A DNA stretch of 64,000 nucleotides from assembly GCA_965220465.1 (NCBI GenBank), contig CBDCPZ010000020.1, positions 385,399 through 449,398 of the forward strand, written 5' to 3'. Position 1 is the stretch's first letter. Each line of letters starts with the position of its first letter. Positions 18,444 through 26,077 of this stretch are shown piece after piece. Both the position numbers and the translations under genes were made by a program. The DNA is from JAHDHW01 sp965220465 (GTDB taxonomy: Bacteria; Bacteroidota; Bacteroidia; Chitinophagales; Saprospiraceae). The notes under the pieces were generated by a model. That model did no database searches. It worked only from the letters and a program-made list of their open reading frames with translations, and was not told the DNA's origin.

Positions 18444-18794
18444 ATGAATAAGCTAAAACTGTTTAGTGCTTTTTGTACATTATTTTTAGTTTTTGGATGT
18501 GGAACTTCACAAAAAGTAACCATTATAAACGGATCGCATCCACTGTCCGGGCAAACTAAAGTTGGCGTTTTTGCTGAAAGGGATATCGTTCCGCAGGGCG
18601 CAGTACTTGTTGGAAAAGTAGAAATTGGAGATACTGCCTTTTCCGTAAATTGTAATTATGATGATGTAATCAGAGCTGCCCAAGAACAAGCAAGAGCCAT
18701 GGGTGGAAATTATTTGCAAATAACAAAACACAAAGAACCTGACTTGTTGAGTACTTGCCACAGGTTGGAAGCGAATGTTTTTTTGGTAAAATAG
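18444..18794 (+). CDS. Small lipoprotein of unknown function
   Basis: 116 residues. A lipoprotein signal (FCTLFLVFGC) is followed by a compact domain, GQTKVGVFAERDIVPQGAVLVGKVEIGD, two cysteines, and ARAMGGNYLQITKHKEPDLLSTCHRLEANVFLV. The A-x-x-x-GGN-x-x-x-I ending recalls RcsF/DUF4156-type small outer-membrane lipoproteins, but I would not name it. It is the only plus-strand gene in a minus-strand block, and lies inside the segment bounded by the 53-bp direct repeats. It is convergent with the next lipoprotein gene, only 18 bp away. Confidence 0.75.
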   Translation: MNKLKLFSAFCTLFLVFGCGTSQKVTIINGSHPLSGQTKVGVFAERDIVPQGAVLVGKVEIGDTAFSVNCNYDDVIRAAQEQARAMGGNYLQITKHKEPDLLSTCHRLEANVFLVK

Positions 18795-18812
18795 AAGGTT
18801 GTTTTAGAAAAA

Positions 18813-19475
18813 CTATTCCCACTTGATTTTAATAGGGCCAAATTTTGAAGCTTTGATCCCGACGAGGCCATAAACCGTTTCTCCTTTTAAAATGGTTAGC
18901 CCTGAAATATTATACTGTGTCAATTCTGATTTAAATCTTTTGTTAGCTGAACTGCCGGCAATTATATTTCCGAAAGCCAGGCCGGGACCCAATACTGGTC
19001 CAACAGGTATTGATCCTTTAACTTCCTGAACTCCGCTGGAATTTGTTTGATGGGTATTAATAACAAACGGAGTTAAAACTAAATAGAAAAGATACGGGGC
19101 GACGTTTTGTTTTAATTCTTTAAATACTTTTTCCTGATCTAATATTCGCAAATCATTTCCTTCTTCAAATTCTAAATTTATATCCTTTCCAAAAATCAAA
19201 TCCTTGTTTGTATTATTAGTAATTTTTACGGCGATTAACCTTATTCCTTTATTGATTTCTTTGCTTGTATATTTTTTATAAAGCAAATGATACCGGTACT
19301 CCATACCAACATTTTTTTCGGTATTTTGAGAGGTATAATGTAATGTTGTTGGATTTATAATTCTGTAGCTTGTGGCACAGCTACTCAAAATAATTCCACT
19401 TACAAGCAGGAGAATAATGGTCAGGTTTTTTGCTGAACCGGGGCTAAGATGTCGTATGTCGAAAATGGGGAACAT
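18813..19475 (-). CDS. Lipoprotein with an N-terminus borrowed from DUF5682
   Basis: 220 residues. The first 17 codons (MFPIFDIRHLSPGSAKN) match the start of the DUF5682 protein (MFTIFGIRHHGPGSAKS) at DNA and protein level. They run straight into an ordinary lipoprotein signal, LTIILLLVSGIILSSC. The mature part has LEFEEGNDLRILDQEKVFKEL and a glycine-rich hydrophobic stretch (GPVLGPGLAFGNIIAG); I do not recognise the family. No ATG lies at the signal peptide itself, so the copied segment supplies the start codon. The 16-residue extension would become part of the signal peptide's n-region. It is preceded by the GT-C copy B gene (21 bp gap). Confidence 0.7.
   Translation of the reverse strand: MFPIFDIRHLSPGSAKNLTIILLLVSGIILSSCATSYRIINPTTLHYTSQNTEKNVGMEYRYHLLYKKYTSKEINKGIRLIAVKITNNTNKDLIFGKDINLEFEEGNDLRILDQEKVFKELKQNVAPYLFYLVLTPFVINTHQTNSSGVQEVKGSIPVGPVLGPGLAFGNIIAGSSANKRFKSELTQYNISGLTILKGETVYGLVGIKASKFGPIKIKWE
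19422..19474. repeat. Direct repeat copy 2 (start of the lipoprotein gene)
   Basis: Second copy of the 53-bp repeat, here providing the start codon and first 17 codons of the lipoprotein gene. The two copies bracket about 1.17 kb holding two lipoprotein genes. Confidence 0.8.
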
Positions 19476-19496
19476 TAATTCGTTAAATTTTATTCT

Positions 19497-20786
19497 TTAA
19501 TTTGGTTTTTTATTGAAAGCAAAGACAAAACTAAATGGTTTATAAAGTTTCCAAATACCAATAATTAAGATAACTAAATAAATCAAGGCAATATATCGTG
19601 GATTAAAAATGAAGGTATAAGGATTGAAAAAAGAAAAAGAATGAAGGACTTTTTCAAGATTCAAAAAATAAGCAATTGATGTTAGACCGTAGAGCCAATA
19701 ATTTTTACTCAATACACCATAAAAAAAGAAAAATATTAAAGCACTGTGTGTGTAGCGTTCATGCATTTGTGTGTTGAAAAAAAAGAAAACGATGGTTATC
19801 AATCCGCAGATTAGAAACACCATTTTGCTAAGATCGAAAAGAGAAATCTCTTTTGTTTTGATTTTTTGAATTATCCGAATTAAAAGCGGAAGGAGGGTTA
19901 TAAAACTGAATGTAAAAAACAAACTTAAGCCCCAAAACCTAGGTGTCGCGAGCCAAAATGGGATATTATCAAACATTCCCGTCGGATTAGGGAATAATAG
20001 ATACCAAATATTAAACGCGTTCATTGATATTTTTGGATGATGACCGACAGCATTGGTTAATACATGCCAATACCCATTAGCTGTACCAGCCAATAAAAAT
20101 GGTAAAATAATGACTATCTGTGTCAGAATTCCAATAAAGAGAATATTCAAAATTCTTTTTGGTTTTTGTATTATTTGTGGAAGTAATAAGAGTCCGATAA
20201 TTGGAAAGAAAATAATGGCTTGTAGTTTTGTGTTTAATGCGATGATAAAAAATAAAGTGCTGAGTGAAACACGGGTTTTTAGAGCAAAAATGATGGATAG
20301 TAAAGCAAAGAAAGTCGGTATGCTATCTATCTGTCCCCAAAAAATAGAATTATACAAATAGGCTATATTGAAAAGAAGGAAGAAAGGCAATAAATAGTTT
20401 TTGTGACGATATTTAATGAAATGAAAAACAATAACAGCTCCTAAAAAATCAAAAAATAAAGGAACTAATTTAATATAATTGATATTTAGATTAATCTCTT
20501 CTATAGATCCTTGAATCTGACCATAAAGATATAAGATATAAAGCCAAACAGGATGATAGTTAGTTTTTGTATAAGTGTTGGTTGAATAAATGTTTTCGAT
20601 GCCATATTCGAAACTTGATTTAGACCATTCCTTCCAAAACCACATATCATCCACAAAGCTTTTGGTAGGTAAAGAAAAAGCAATTAAAACATAAAATAAA
20701 CACAAAAGAAGGCCAAAACTTAGAATTGATTTTTTAGCAAATAGATTTTGCAGCAGTTCATTTTTATAATTCTGATAATTAGGCAT
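19497..20786 (-). CDS. GT-C-type polytopic membrane glycosyltransferase-like protein, copy B
   Basis: 429 residues, a close paralogue of the 14.7-16.0 kb protein. By eye most central residues agree: FDFLGA, NYLLPFFLL, YLYNSIFWGQIDSIPTFFAL, LNTKLQ, GYWHVLTNAVGHHPKISMNA and NTQMHERYTHSALIFFFFYG. The putative acidic catalytic site is DDMWFWKEWSKSSF. It begins at an ATG 45 bp after the MoxR gene, so it is probably read from the DUF5691-MoxR transcript. A membrane glycosyltransferase using a polyprenyl-phosphate sugar is inferred from the fold only. Confidence 0.75.
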   Translation of the reverse strand: MPNYQNYKNELLQNLFAKKSILSFGLLLCLFYVLIAFSLPTKSFVDDMWFWKEWSKSSFEYGIENIYSTNTYTKTNYHPVWLYILYLYGQIQGSIEEINLNINYIKLVPLFFDFLGAVIVFHFIKYRHKNYLLPFFLLFNIAYLYNSIFWGQIDSIPTFFALLSIIFALKTRVSLSTLFFIIALNTKLQAIIFFPIIGLLLLPQIIQKPKRILNILFIGILTQIVIILPFLLAGTANGYWHVLTNAVGHHPKISMNAFNIWYLLFPNPTGMFDNIPFWLATPRFWGLSLFFTFSFITLLPLLIRIIQKIKTKEISLFDLSKMVFLICGLITIVFFFFNTQMHERYTHSALIFFFFYGVLSKNYWLYGLTSIAYFLNLEKVLHSFSFFNPYTFIFNPRYIALIYLVILIIGIWKLYKPFSFVFAFNKKPN

Positions 20787-20831
20787 TGATTAAAATATAA
20801 TTGAAATCCTTGCGATAGGTGTTGTCGTTTT

Positions 20832-21920
20832 TCAATCCACCATTTCCTTACAAGACCGATAAAGATCTTTCCAGTCTTTTCTTTCTTTAACAACGGTTTC
20901 AAGGTATTCGAGCCAAATATTTTTGTCCTGAACCGGATCTTTAACGATGGCTCCCGTGATGCCGGCTGCAAGGTCATTTGCTTTCAGCGTTCCATCACCA
21001 AAATGGGCTGCCAGCGCTTGTCCGCTGTTGATGACTGAAATGGCTTCCGCAGTGCTGAGCGTGCTGCTCGGAGATTTCAATTTGGTTCGTCCGTCCTGTG
21101 TGGAACCACTTCGTAGCTCCCGAAAAATGGTGACCAGCCGTTTGATTTCTTTCAAAGGAGTTTCACCGATAGGGAGTTCCAGGGATTTTCCCAGTTTTTC
21201 AACACGCGTTTTTACAATATTCACCTCTTCATCCAAGGTGTTGGGCAATGGCATGACCACGGTATTAAATCGCCGCCTTAAAGCACTTGATAATTCATTG
21301 ACTCCTTTGTCGCGATTGTTTGCGGTAGCAATGAGGTTGAATCCCCGACGAGCCTGAATTTCAATACCAAGTTCCGGGACAGGCAATATTTTTTCAGAAA
21401 GTATGGTGATCAATGTGTCCTGAACATCGGATGGCACCCTGGTCAGTTCTTCCACTCTGGCAATTTTTCCATCCCGCATCGCATTCATGATTGGGCTGGG
21501 GACGATGGCTTCCTTTGAAGGCCCTTCCGATAGCAGTCGGGCATAGTTCCAACCATATCGCAAAGTGTCTTCGTTCATTCCGGCTGTACCTTGAACGAGG
21601 AGCGTGGAGTCTCCGCTAATGGCTGCGGCAAGGTGTTCAGCAACCCATGTTTTTGCTGTTCCGGGAATTCCGATAAGTAACAAAGCCCGATCAGTCGCCA
21701 AAGTTGCAACGGCCACTTCGATCAATCGTCGGCTTCCATAATATTTGGGTTCTATTTCGGTTCCGTCTTCCAGCGTTCCACCGAGCAAATAAGTCACGAC
21801 TGCCCAAGGAGATATGTTCCAGTTCGTAGGTTTTGGTTTTTTGTCAATTTTGGCTAATTTTTTTAATTCTTTGGCGAAGGCGTCTTCGGCATGTGGGCGG
21901 AGTATTTGTTCGATGTTCAT
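20832..21920 (-). CDS. MoxR-type AAA+ ATPase
   Basis: About 362 residues; I take the ATG at 21920 (MNIEQILRPHAED) over the TTG at 21932. MoxR ATPases act as chaperones that remodel or activate partner proteins, usually with a vWA protein. Visible motifs are Walker A LLIGIPGTAKTW, a degenerate Walker B region KIARVEELTRVPSDVQD, sensor 1 NLIATANNRDKG and the arginine finger ALRRRFNTV. The stop of DUF5691 is only about 25 bp upstream, so they form an operon. In related clusters the following gene is DUF5682, here displaced by GT-C copy B and the lipoprotein genes. Confidence 0.85.
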   Translation of the reverse strand: MNIEQILRPHAEDAFAKELKKLAKIDKKPKPTNWNISPWAVVTYLLGGTLEDGTEIEPKYYGSRRLIEVAVATLATDRALLLIGIPGTAKTWVAEHLAAAISGDSTLLVQGTAGMNEDTLRYGWNYARLLSEGPSKEAIVPSPIMNAMRDGKIARVEELTRVPSDVQDTLITILSEKILPVPELGIEIQARRGFNLIATANNRDKGVNELSSALRRRFNTVVMPLPNTLDEEVNIVKTRVEKLGKSLELPIGETPLKEIKRLVTIFRELRSGSTQDGRTKLKSPSSTLSTAEAISVINSGQALAAHFGDGTLKANDLAAGITGAIVKDPVQDKNIWLEYLETVVKERKDWKDLYRSCKEMVD

Positions 21921-21944
21921 TTTATGTTTCAATTTTCAAAAAAC

Positions 21945-23474
21945 TTATTTTTTCAATTCTTTGATCATCTCTTTTCTGAATTTCAAAACGGAAAGAAAAT
22001 GATCAATATCTTTCTCCCAGCTCGTCCAAATATAGGAATTTGTGGTCCATCCTTTTTGTAAAGGTTCTAATAAATCAGGATTGCAGGCATAAGCCGCTTG
22101 TTTTAAAATCGCCCGCAAATGCCACCCGCTCCAGTAGCCGCTTGATGCTCCAGCTATCCAATCCTGCATTTTTTGTATCACCTTTAGGGTGAGTTCATTC
22201 TCCCAATGATGATTATTTGATTTTAGGATCGTGGTAATTGGTGCGTTTTCATCAAAAAGGTGGTCTTTGCTTTTTAAACTTTCAATAGCCAATTGATTGA
22301 ATAATTCAACCGGTAAGACTTCTAATAATTTTTTTGGATTAAAACTATTCCATCTTTGTCGGTTATGATTTTTTATCCAAAAAGAAGAAATGGCATGCAT
22401 CCAGTTTTCATTTTTATGCCTTAATGCAGCTTCGGAAAGTGCCTGTAAAAGCAACTCGGATTCATTAGATCGAATAAACAAATGAAGCGTTTCTTCTGTG
22501 TCTTTTTTAAAATGAGCTTCCCACAAATTTGGCGGAATTGTCCCAACCATCTGACCCAACCGACTCGCTTTAAGCCCTCCTTTATACCACTGAGCGCTTG
22601 GATCAATTCCATCACGGATCAACTCACCGGTGTCATTTTCAGGAAGGAAAACTTCCAGTTTTGATTTTTTCAAGGCTCCTGATTTTAATATCAGTAGACT
22701 TTTTAAACGCTCAAAAATCCGTTGGATTAAATTTGATTTCGGTATTAAAGCGAGCAGGTTCGCAGCAGCTTTTCGGATTTCTTTTCGACTATCATCAAGA
22801 CACCTTTCCAAAAAGGGTTCGTCTTTTTTTGAAAGATTTAATTCGAGTGTTTCAATAAAACTGACCCGATCTTTCAAGCTGTCTTCTTCCCAGGTAGTTT
22901 TGATGATTGGGATAACTTTTTCGGGCTCGTGAATTCTCAAATATTTTAAAAGTGCAATTCGCTGATCACTGCTTCCTGTTTCCCAATGGATTTTTTGAGG
23001 AATTTCAATGAGACCTTGCCAGTCCGGATTTTGTTGAATCAACCATTCTCCGCGTTCTCCAACGGTAAATCGCAGCTTTTCCCAAAGTTTTGGGTTAGTG
23101 AGGCACTGATCGAGCAGATCCGGCAATCTTTCCGGAGGGAGGCATTTTTTGTTGTTGATCAAATGGCTCAAAAACTCCGAAAGCGCAGGTTCATAAGTTC
23201 CGTTGAGAATTAAAGAAAGATGGGCTGACGATTTTGAGCTGCATGGGTTTGTAGAATTAGCCTTGCTGGAAGCAGGGAGCTTACCTTTCCAGTCCTCCAA
23301 TTGCCCCTGAGTTTTGTTAATCAAAGAAAGCATGCAAGCACCTTCGAGCAAAACCTGAGTAGCCTCCTTTGAAGTGTCAACCCCAAGTTCTTCGAGGTTT
23401 TTCAGCAATTCCGGAGAAAGCTTTGCGCGATCTGTTCCGATCAAAGCGACCCTAACCAACTCGTTCCAAGACAT
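21945..23474 (-). CDS. DUF5691 family HEAT-like protein
   Basis: 509 residues. It opens with MSWNELVRVALIGTDRAKLS, the DUF5691 signature, and shows helical HEAT-like repeats (RIHEPEKVIPIIKTTW, FLERCLDDSRKEIRKAAANLL). It continues with LPENDTGELIRDGIDPSAQW and a C-terminal tryptophan-rich helical part (GYWSGWHLRAILKQAAYAC). The family travels with MoxR ATPases, DUF5682 and vWA proteins, often also with a SWIM zinc-finger protein, and has no known activity. It is the first gene of this operon. No SWIM gene is seen upstream. Confidence 0.8.
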   Translation of the reverse strand: MSWNELVRVALIGTDRAKLSPELLKNLEELGVDTSKEATQVLLEGACMLSLINKTQGQLEDWKGKLPASSKANSTNPCSSKSSAHLSLILNGTYEPALSEFLSHLINNKKCLPPERLPDLLDQCLTNPKLWEKLRFTVGERGEWLIQQNPDWQGLIEIPQKIHWETGSSDQRIALLKYLRIHEPEKVIPIIKTTWEEDSLKDRVSFIETLELNLSKKDEPFLERCLDDSRKEIRKAAANLLALIPKSNLIQRIFERLKSLLILKSGALKKSKLEVFLPENDTGELIRDGIDPSAQWYKGGLKASRLGQMVGTIPPNLWEAHFKKDTEETLHLFIRSNESELLLQALSEAALRHKNENWMHAISSFWIKNHNRQRWNSFNPKKLLEVLPVELFNQLAIESLKSKDHLFDENAPITTILKSNNHHWENELTLKVIQKMQDWIAGASSGYWSGWHLRAILKQAAYACNPDLLEPLQKGWTTNSYIWTSWEKDIDHFLSVLKFRKEMIKELKK

Positions 23475-23797
23475 AAATTAAATGCAAAATGATGAATTGT
23501 AAATGTAAGGAAAGAGAGATGAATAATTAGAATAACTTGAAAGAACTTCTTTTTATTTATTCATTTTTTTGAGCGATCAAAAAAACGAACCAAAAAAAAT
23601 CGCCGCTATAGATTATTTGGCTAAAATTCAATTGCTTTTCGCTTGCAACCCAAGCCGTTCATCTCTTTAAATTTTCGTTTTTTAATATTGGAAATTCAAG
23701 ATTGTTCCTCACTCGTGGGTTGCTCTTTAAGCTAGCCTTAATTGGATTTCTTAACGCCAAATCCTCTAAGGCGGTAATTACCAGATAAAGTTTAGGT
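23475..23797. other. Intergenic region without a gene
   Basis: 323 bp of AT-rich sequence between the glycosyltransferase gene and DUF5691, both on the minus strand. It must hold the promoter of the DUF5691-MoxR operon. I see no convincing TAnnTTTG box, RNA gene or strong hairpin. Confidence 0.5.
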
Positions 23798-24808
23798 TTA
23801 ACAAAAAAAGTAATAATGCTTTTCTTTTTCGAAGTTGTTGGATTGTAAAAATTGTTCTATTTCAAGTTGGTCGTCGGGAGCAGCCACGGAAATGATAATC
23901 TGAGGATTGGAAATGGTTTTTATAATATTAAAATCTTCCAGAATGGTCTCTGAAATGTGTTTTCCGGTTTTTCGCTTGTTATTCGAAATCCAGCGGAATG
24001 GAATATTTTTAAACTGAAAAAACTTTGCAAGATATTTTCCTTTTTTTCCGGCGCCCCAAAGGATTAATTGCCGGTTTTGATGATAATCCAATGCTATAAA
24101 ATATTTCAACTTTAGATCTGAAAAGGTTTGATCTGCATAATTTGGATCTGTGCGAGAAGCTCTCAATTCAGAATCCCTCCAAAGGTGCAAAGCTTCTTTT
24201 ACGGCTGTGACTTTTAAACTATTTTTATAAAAGCGAAAGACCAAATCGTAATCCTCCGGGTAGATATCAGGGTGGAAAGCATCACATTTCAAAAGATCTT
24301 TTCGGAAAACCATCCAGCATGGCGATGGGATTACACATTCCTTATAGATTTCCGTGAAATTTTTGTTTTTGGCCGTCAATTCGTTGAGCCAGTTTTGATA
24401 TTTTTTATAGCCTTCACCGAGTTGGGCTTCAGAAAAGTATTCCACAAAAGCAGTACAGACGTGGCCTTCACCTTTTCTAAGTAATTGCCTTTTTAAAAGG
24501 GCAATTTTCTGTGGCTTCATAATATCATCAGCATCCATTCGGGAAATGAGCTCACCAGCACTATTTTCAAAAGCCAATCGCAGTGCGTGAATGATTCCCT
24601 TTCCTTTATTTTTGAAAACTTTAATTCGATGATCGTTTACAGCATATTTTTGTAAAATGTCAAAACTATTGTCAGAAGAATGATCATCGACGGCTAACAA
24701 TTCCCAATGTTTTTCTGTTTGGTTGATAATCGATTGCAAGCATTCGTCTAAAAACGTTGCAGCGTTGCGAACGGGCATTAGGATGCTTACCAAAGGGATG
24801 GAATTCAT
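23798..24808 (-). CDS. Family 2 glycosyltransferase with extra C-terminal domain
   Basis: 336 residues. The GT-A domain (about 1-230) has VSILMPVRNAATFLDECLQS, LLAVDDHSSDNSFDIL, the DXD-type motif ISRMDADDIMKP and IYPEDYDLVFRFYK, typical of GT2 enzymes that add sugars from nucleotide donors. Residues about 245-336 form a separate piece starting QLILWGAGKKGKYLAKFF. It has the glycine pattern of a Rossmann-like nucleotide-binding fold, as found in some sugar-modifying enzymes. The acceptor is unknown. It is a single gene, unlinked to a polysaccharide cluster. Confidence 0.85.
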   Translation of the reverse strand: MNSIPLVSILMPVRNAATFLDECLQSIINQTEKHWELLAVDDHSSDNSFDILQKYAVNDHRIKVFKNKGKGIIHALRLAFENSAGELISRMDADDIMKPQKIALLKRQLLRKGEGHVCTAFVEYFSEAQLGEGYKKYQNWLNELTAKNKNFTEIYKECVIPSPCWMVFRKDLLKCDAFHPDIYPEDYDLVFRFYKNSLKVTAVKEALHLWRDSELRASRTDPNYADQTFSDLKLKYFIALDYHQNRQLILWGAGKKGKYLAKFFQFKNIPFRWISNNKRKTGKHISETILEDFNIIKTISNPQIIISVAAPDDQLEIEQFLQSNNFEKEKHYYFFC

Positions 24809-24986
24809 TTTCCAAAAGTAGTAAGCTTTATAATCCTTTTCCTAATTTTGACTTTTTAAAAACCCTTTGTTGAAAAATTTTGTGGTCATTCAAAAAGAAA
24901 AGAAATAGCGACCAAAGGAAGCGATGATTTTGCTTTTTAAATGACTTAAAACACAAAACTTTTCAATGAATCATAATTAAGATTCT

Positions 24987-25934
24987 ATGCGCGATATCAC
25001 CCGAAAAAGAATTACACTCCGCCAGGCAAAAGCAGTTGGTGTTGTTTTGTGCCAACCAGCGACCGTTGAATTGATAAAAAATAATCAGCTCCCCAAAGGA
25101 GATTTGCTCAACATTGCAAAAGCTGCGGGGTTTCTTGCTGCTAAAAACACGCACAACCTGATTCCGCATTGCCATCCGGTGAGCATTGATGCGATGAACA
25201 TTTATTATGAATACCTTGAAGGCGGGGCTGCTCCCGAAAACCTCGAGCATTTGAAGGGGAAATATGGTGTGGTCATTTATTGCGATGCTTCGTCCATTGC
25301 ACGTACCGGAATTGAAATGGAAGTGCTGACGGGAGTTTCCGTCGCAGCATTGACAATTTATGATTTGCTGAAGCCGGTTGATAAAGGAATTGAAATTGCA
25401 TCAACCAAATTGTTGAGCAAAAGTGGCGGCAAGACGGATCGATTGAGGTTTTATAAAAAATCGTATTCCTGCGCGATTTTGGTTTGCTCGGACAGTACCG
25501 CTTCCGGTGACCGGGAAGACAGATCAGGTAAAAAAATAAAGGAGATGCTGGAGCAATTTGGCGCAACAATTTCAGATTTTAAAATAGTGCCTGATGATAA
25601 AATTGCCATTCAAAAACTGGTTAACCATTGGGCGGAACAAAGCATCCAATTTGTTTTTACAACTGGTGGAACAGGCATAGGTCCGCGAGATGTAACGGTT
25701 CAGGCAGTTCAGGAAATTATCGAAAAGGAAGCGGTTGGTATTGCTGAAGCCATGCGGGATCACGGTGGAATGAGAACGCCCCTTGCGATGTTTTCGTCGG
25801 CAATTGCAGGTATTAAAAAAGAAACAATGATTGTTACGCTGCCTGGAAGTACGAAGGGTGTTGAGGAATGCCTGGACGCTATTTTACCAACAATTTTTCA
25901 TGCCAGCGAAATCATAAAAGGAGGAGGGCATTAA
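24987..25934 (+). CDS. Fused MoaC-MoaB molybdopterin biosynthesis protein
   Basis: 315 residues in two domains. Residues 1-150 are MoaC (cyclic pyranopterin monophosphate synthase accessory protein), with PKGDLLNIAKAAG, LIPHCHPVSID, ARTGIEMEVLTGVSVAALT and SGGKTDRLR. Residues about 155-315 are MoaB/MogA-like (molybdopterin adenylyltransferase family), with ILVCSDSTASGDREDRSG, FTTGGTGIGPRDVT and TLPGSTKGVEECL. Both act in molybdenum cofactor synthesis in the cytoplasm. MoaCB fusions are known in several bacterial groups. The first MoaC residues seem short (starts MRDITRKR), so the N-terminus may be slightly abbreviated. No other moa gene is nearby. Confidence 0.92.
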   Translation: MRDITRKRITLRQAKAVGVVLCQPATVELIKNNQLPKGDLLNIAKAAGFLAAKNTHNLIPHCHPVSIDAMNIYYEYLEGGAAPENLEHLKGKYGVVIYCDASSIARTGIEMEVLTGVSVAALTIYDLLKPVDKGIEIASTKLLSKSGGKTDRLRFYKKSYSCAILVCSDSTASGDREDRSGKKIKEMLEQFGATISDFKIVPDDKIAIQKLVNHWAEQSIQFVFTTGGTGIGPRDVTVQAVQEIIEKEAVGIAEAMRDHGGMRTPLAMFSSAIAGIKKETMIVTLPGSTKGVEECLDAILPTIFHASEIIKGGGH

Positions 25935-26017
25935 GAACTGAGAAACCGTTTGAGCTTTACTGACAAAACTATGATAATTAAAGACCAAATTTTGTTTTGT
26001 TTATTATTCAAAAGGAT

Positions 26018-26025
26018 TATCTTTG
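26018..26025 (+). promoter_or_regulatory. Bacteroidota-type promoter for atpDC
   Basis: The -7 box TATCTTTG (26018-26025) with TTTTG at 25995-25999 as a -33 element, 18 bp apart. The leader to atpD is about 45 nt. Confidence 0.65.
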
Positions 26026-26077
26026 CAGCGATTTTTCAGAAACCTATTAGAATTCAACAAATTTATAGTAATAAATT

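Noticed and set aside
18201..19475. Insertion sequence between the 53-bp repeats
   Set aside because: No transposase or terminal inverted repeats; the repeats are in direct orientation and cover a gene start.
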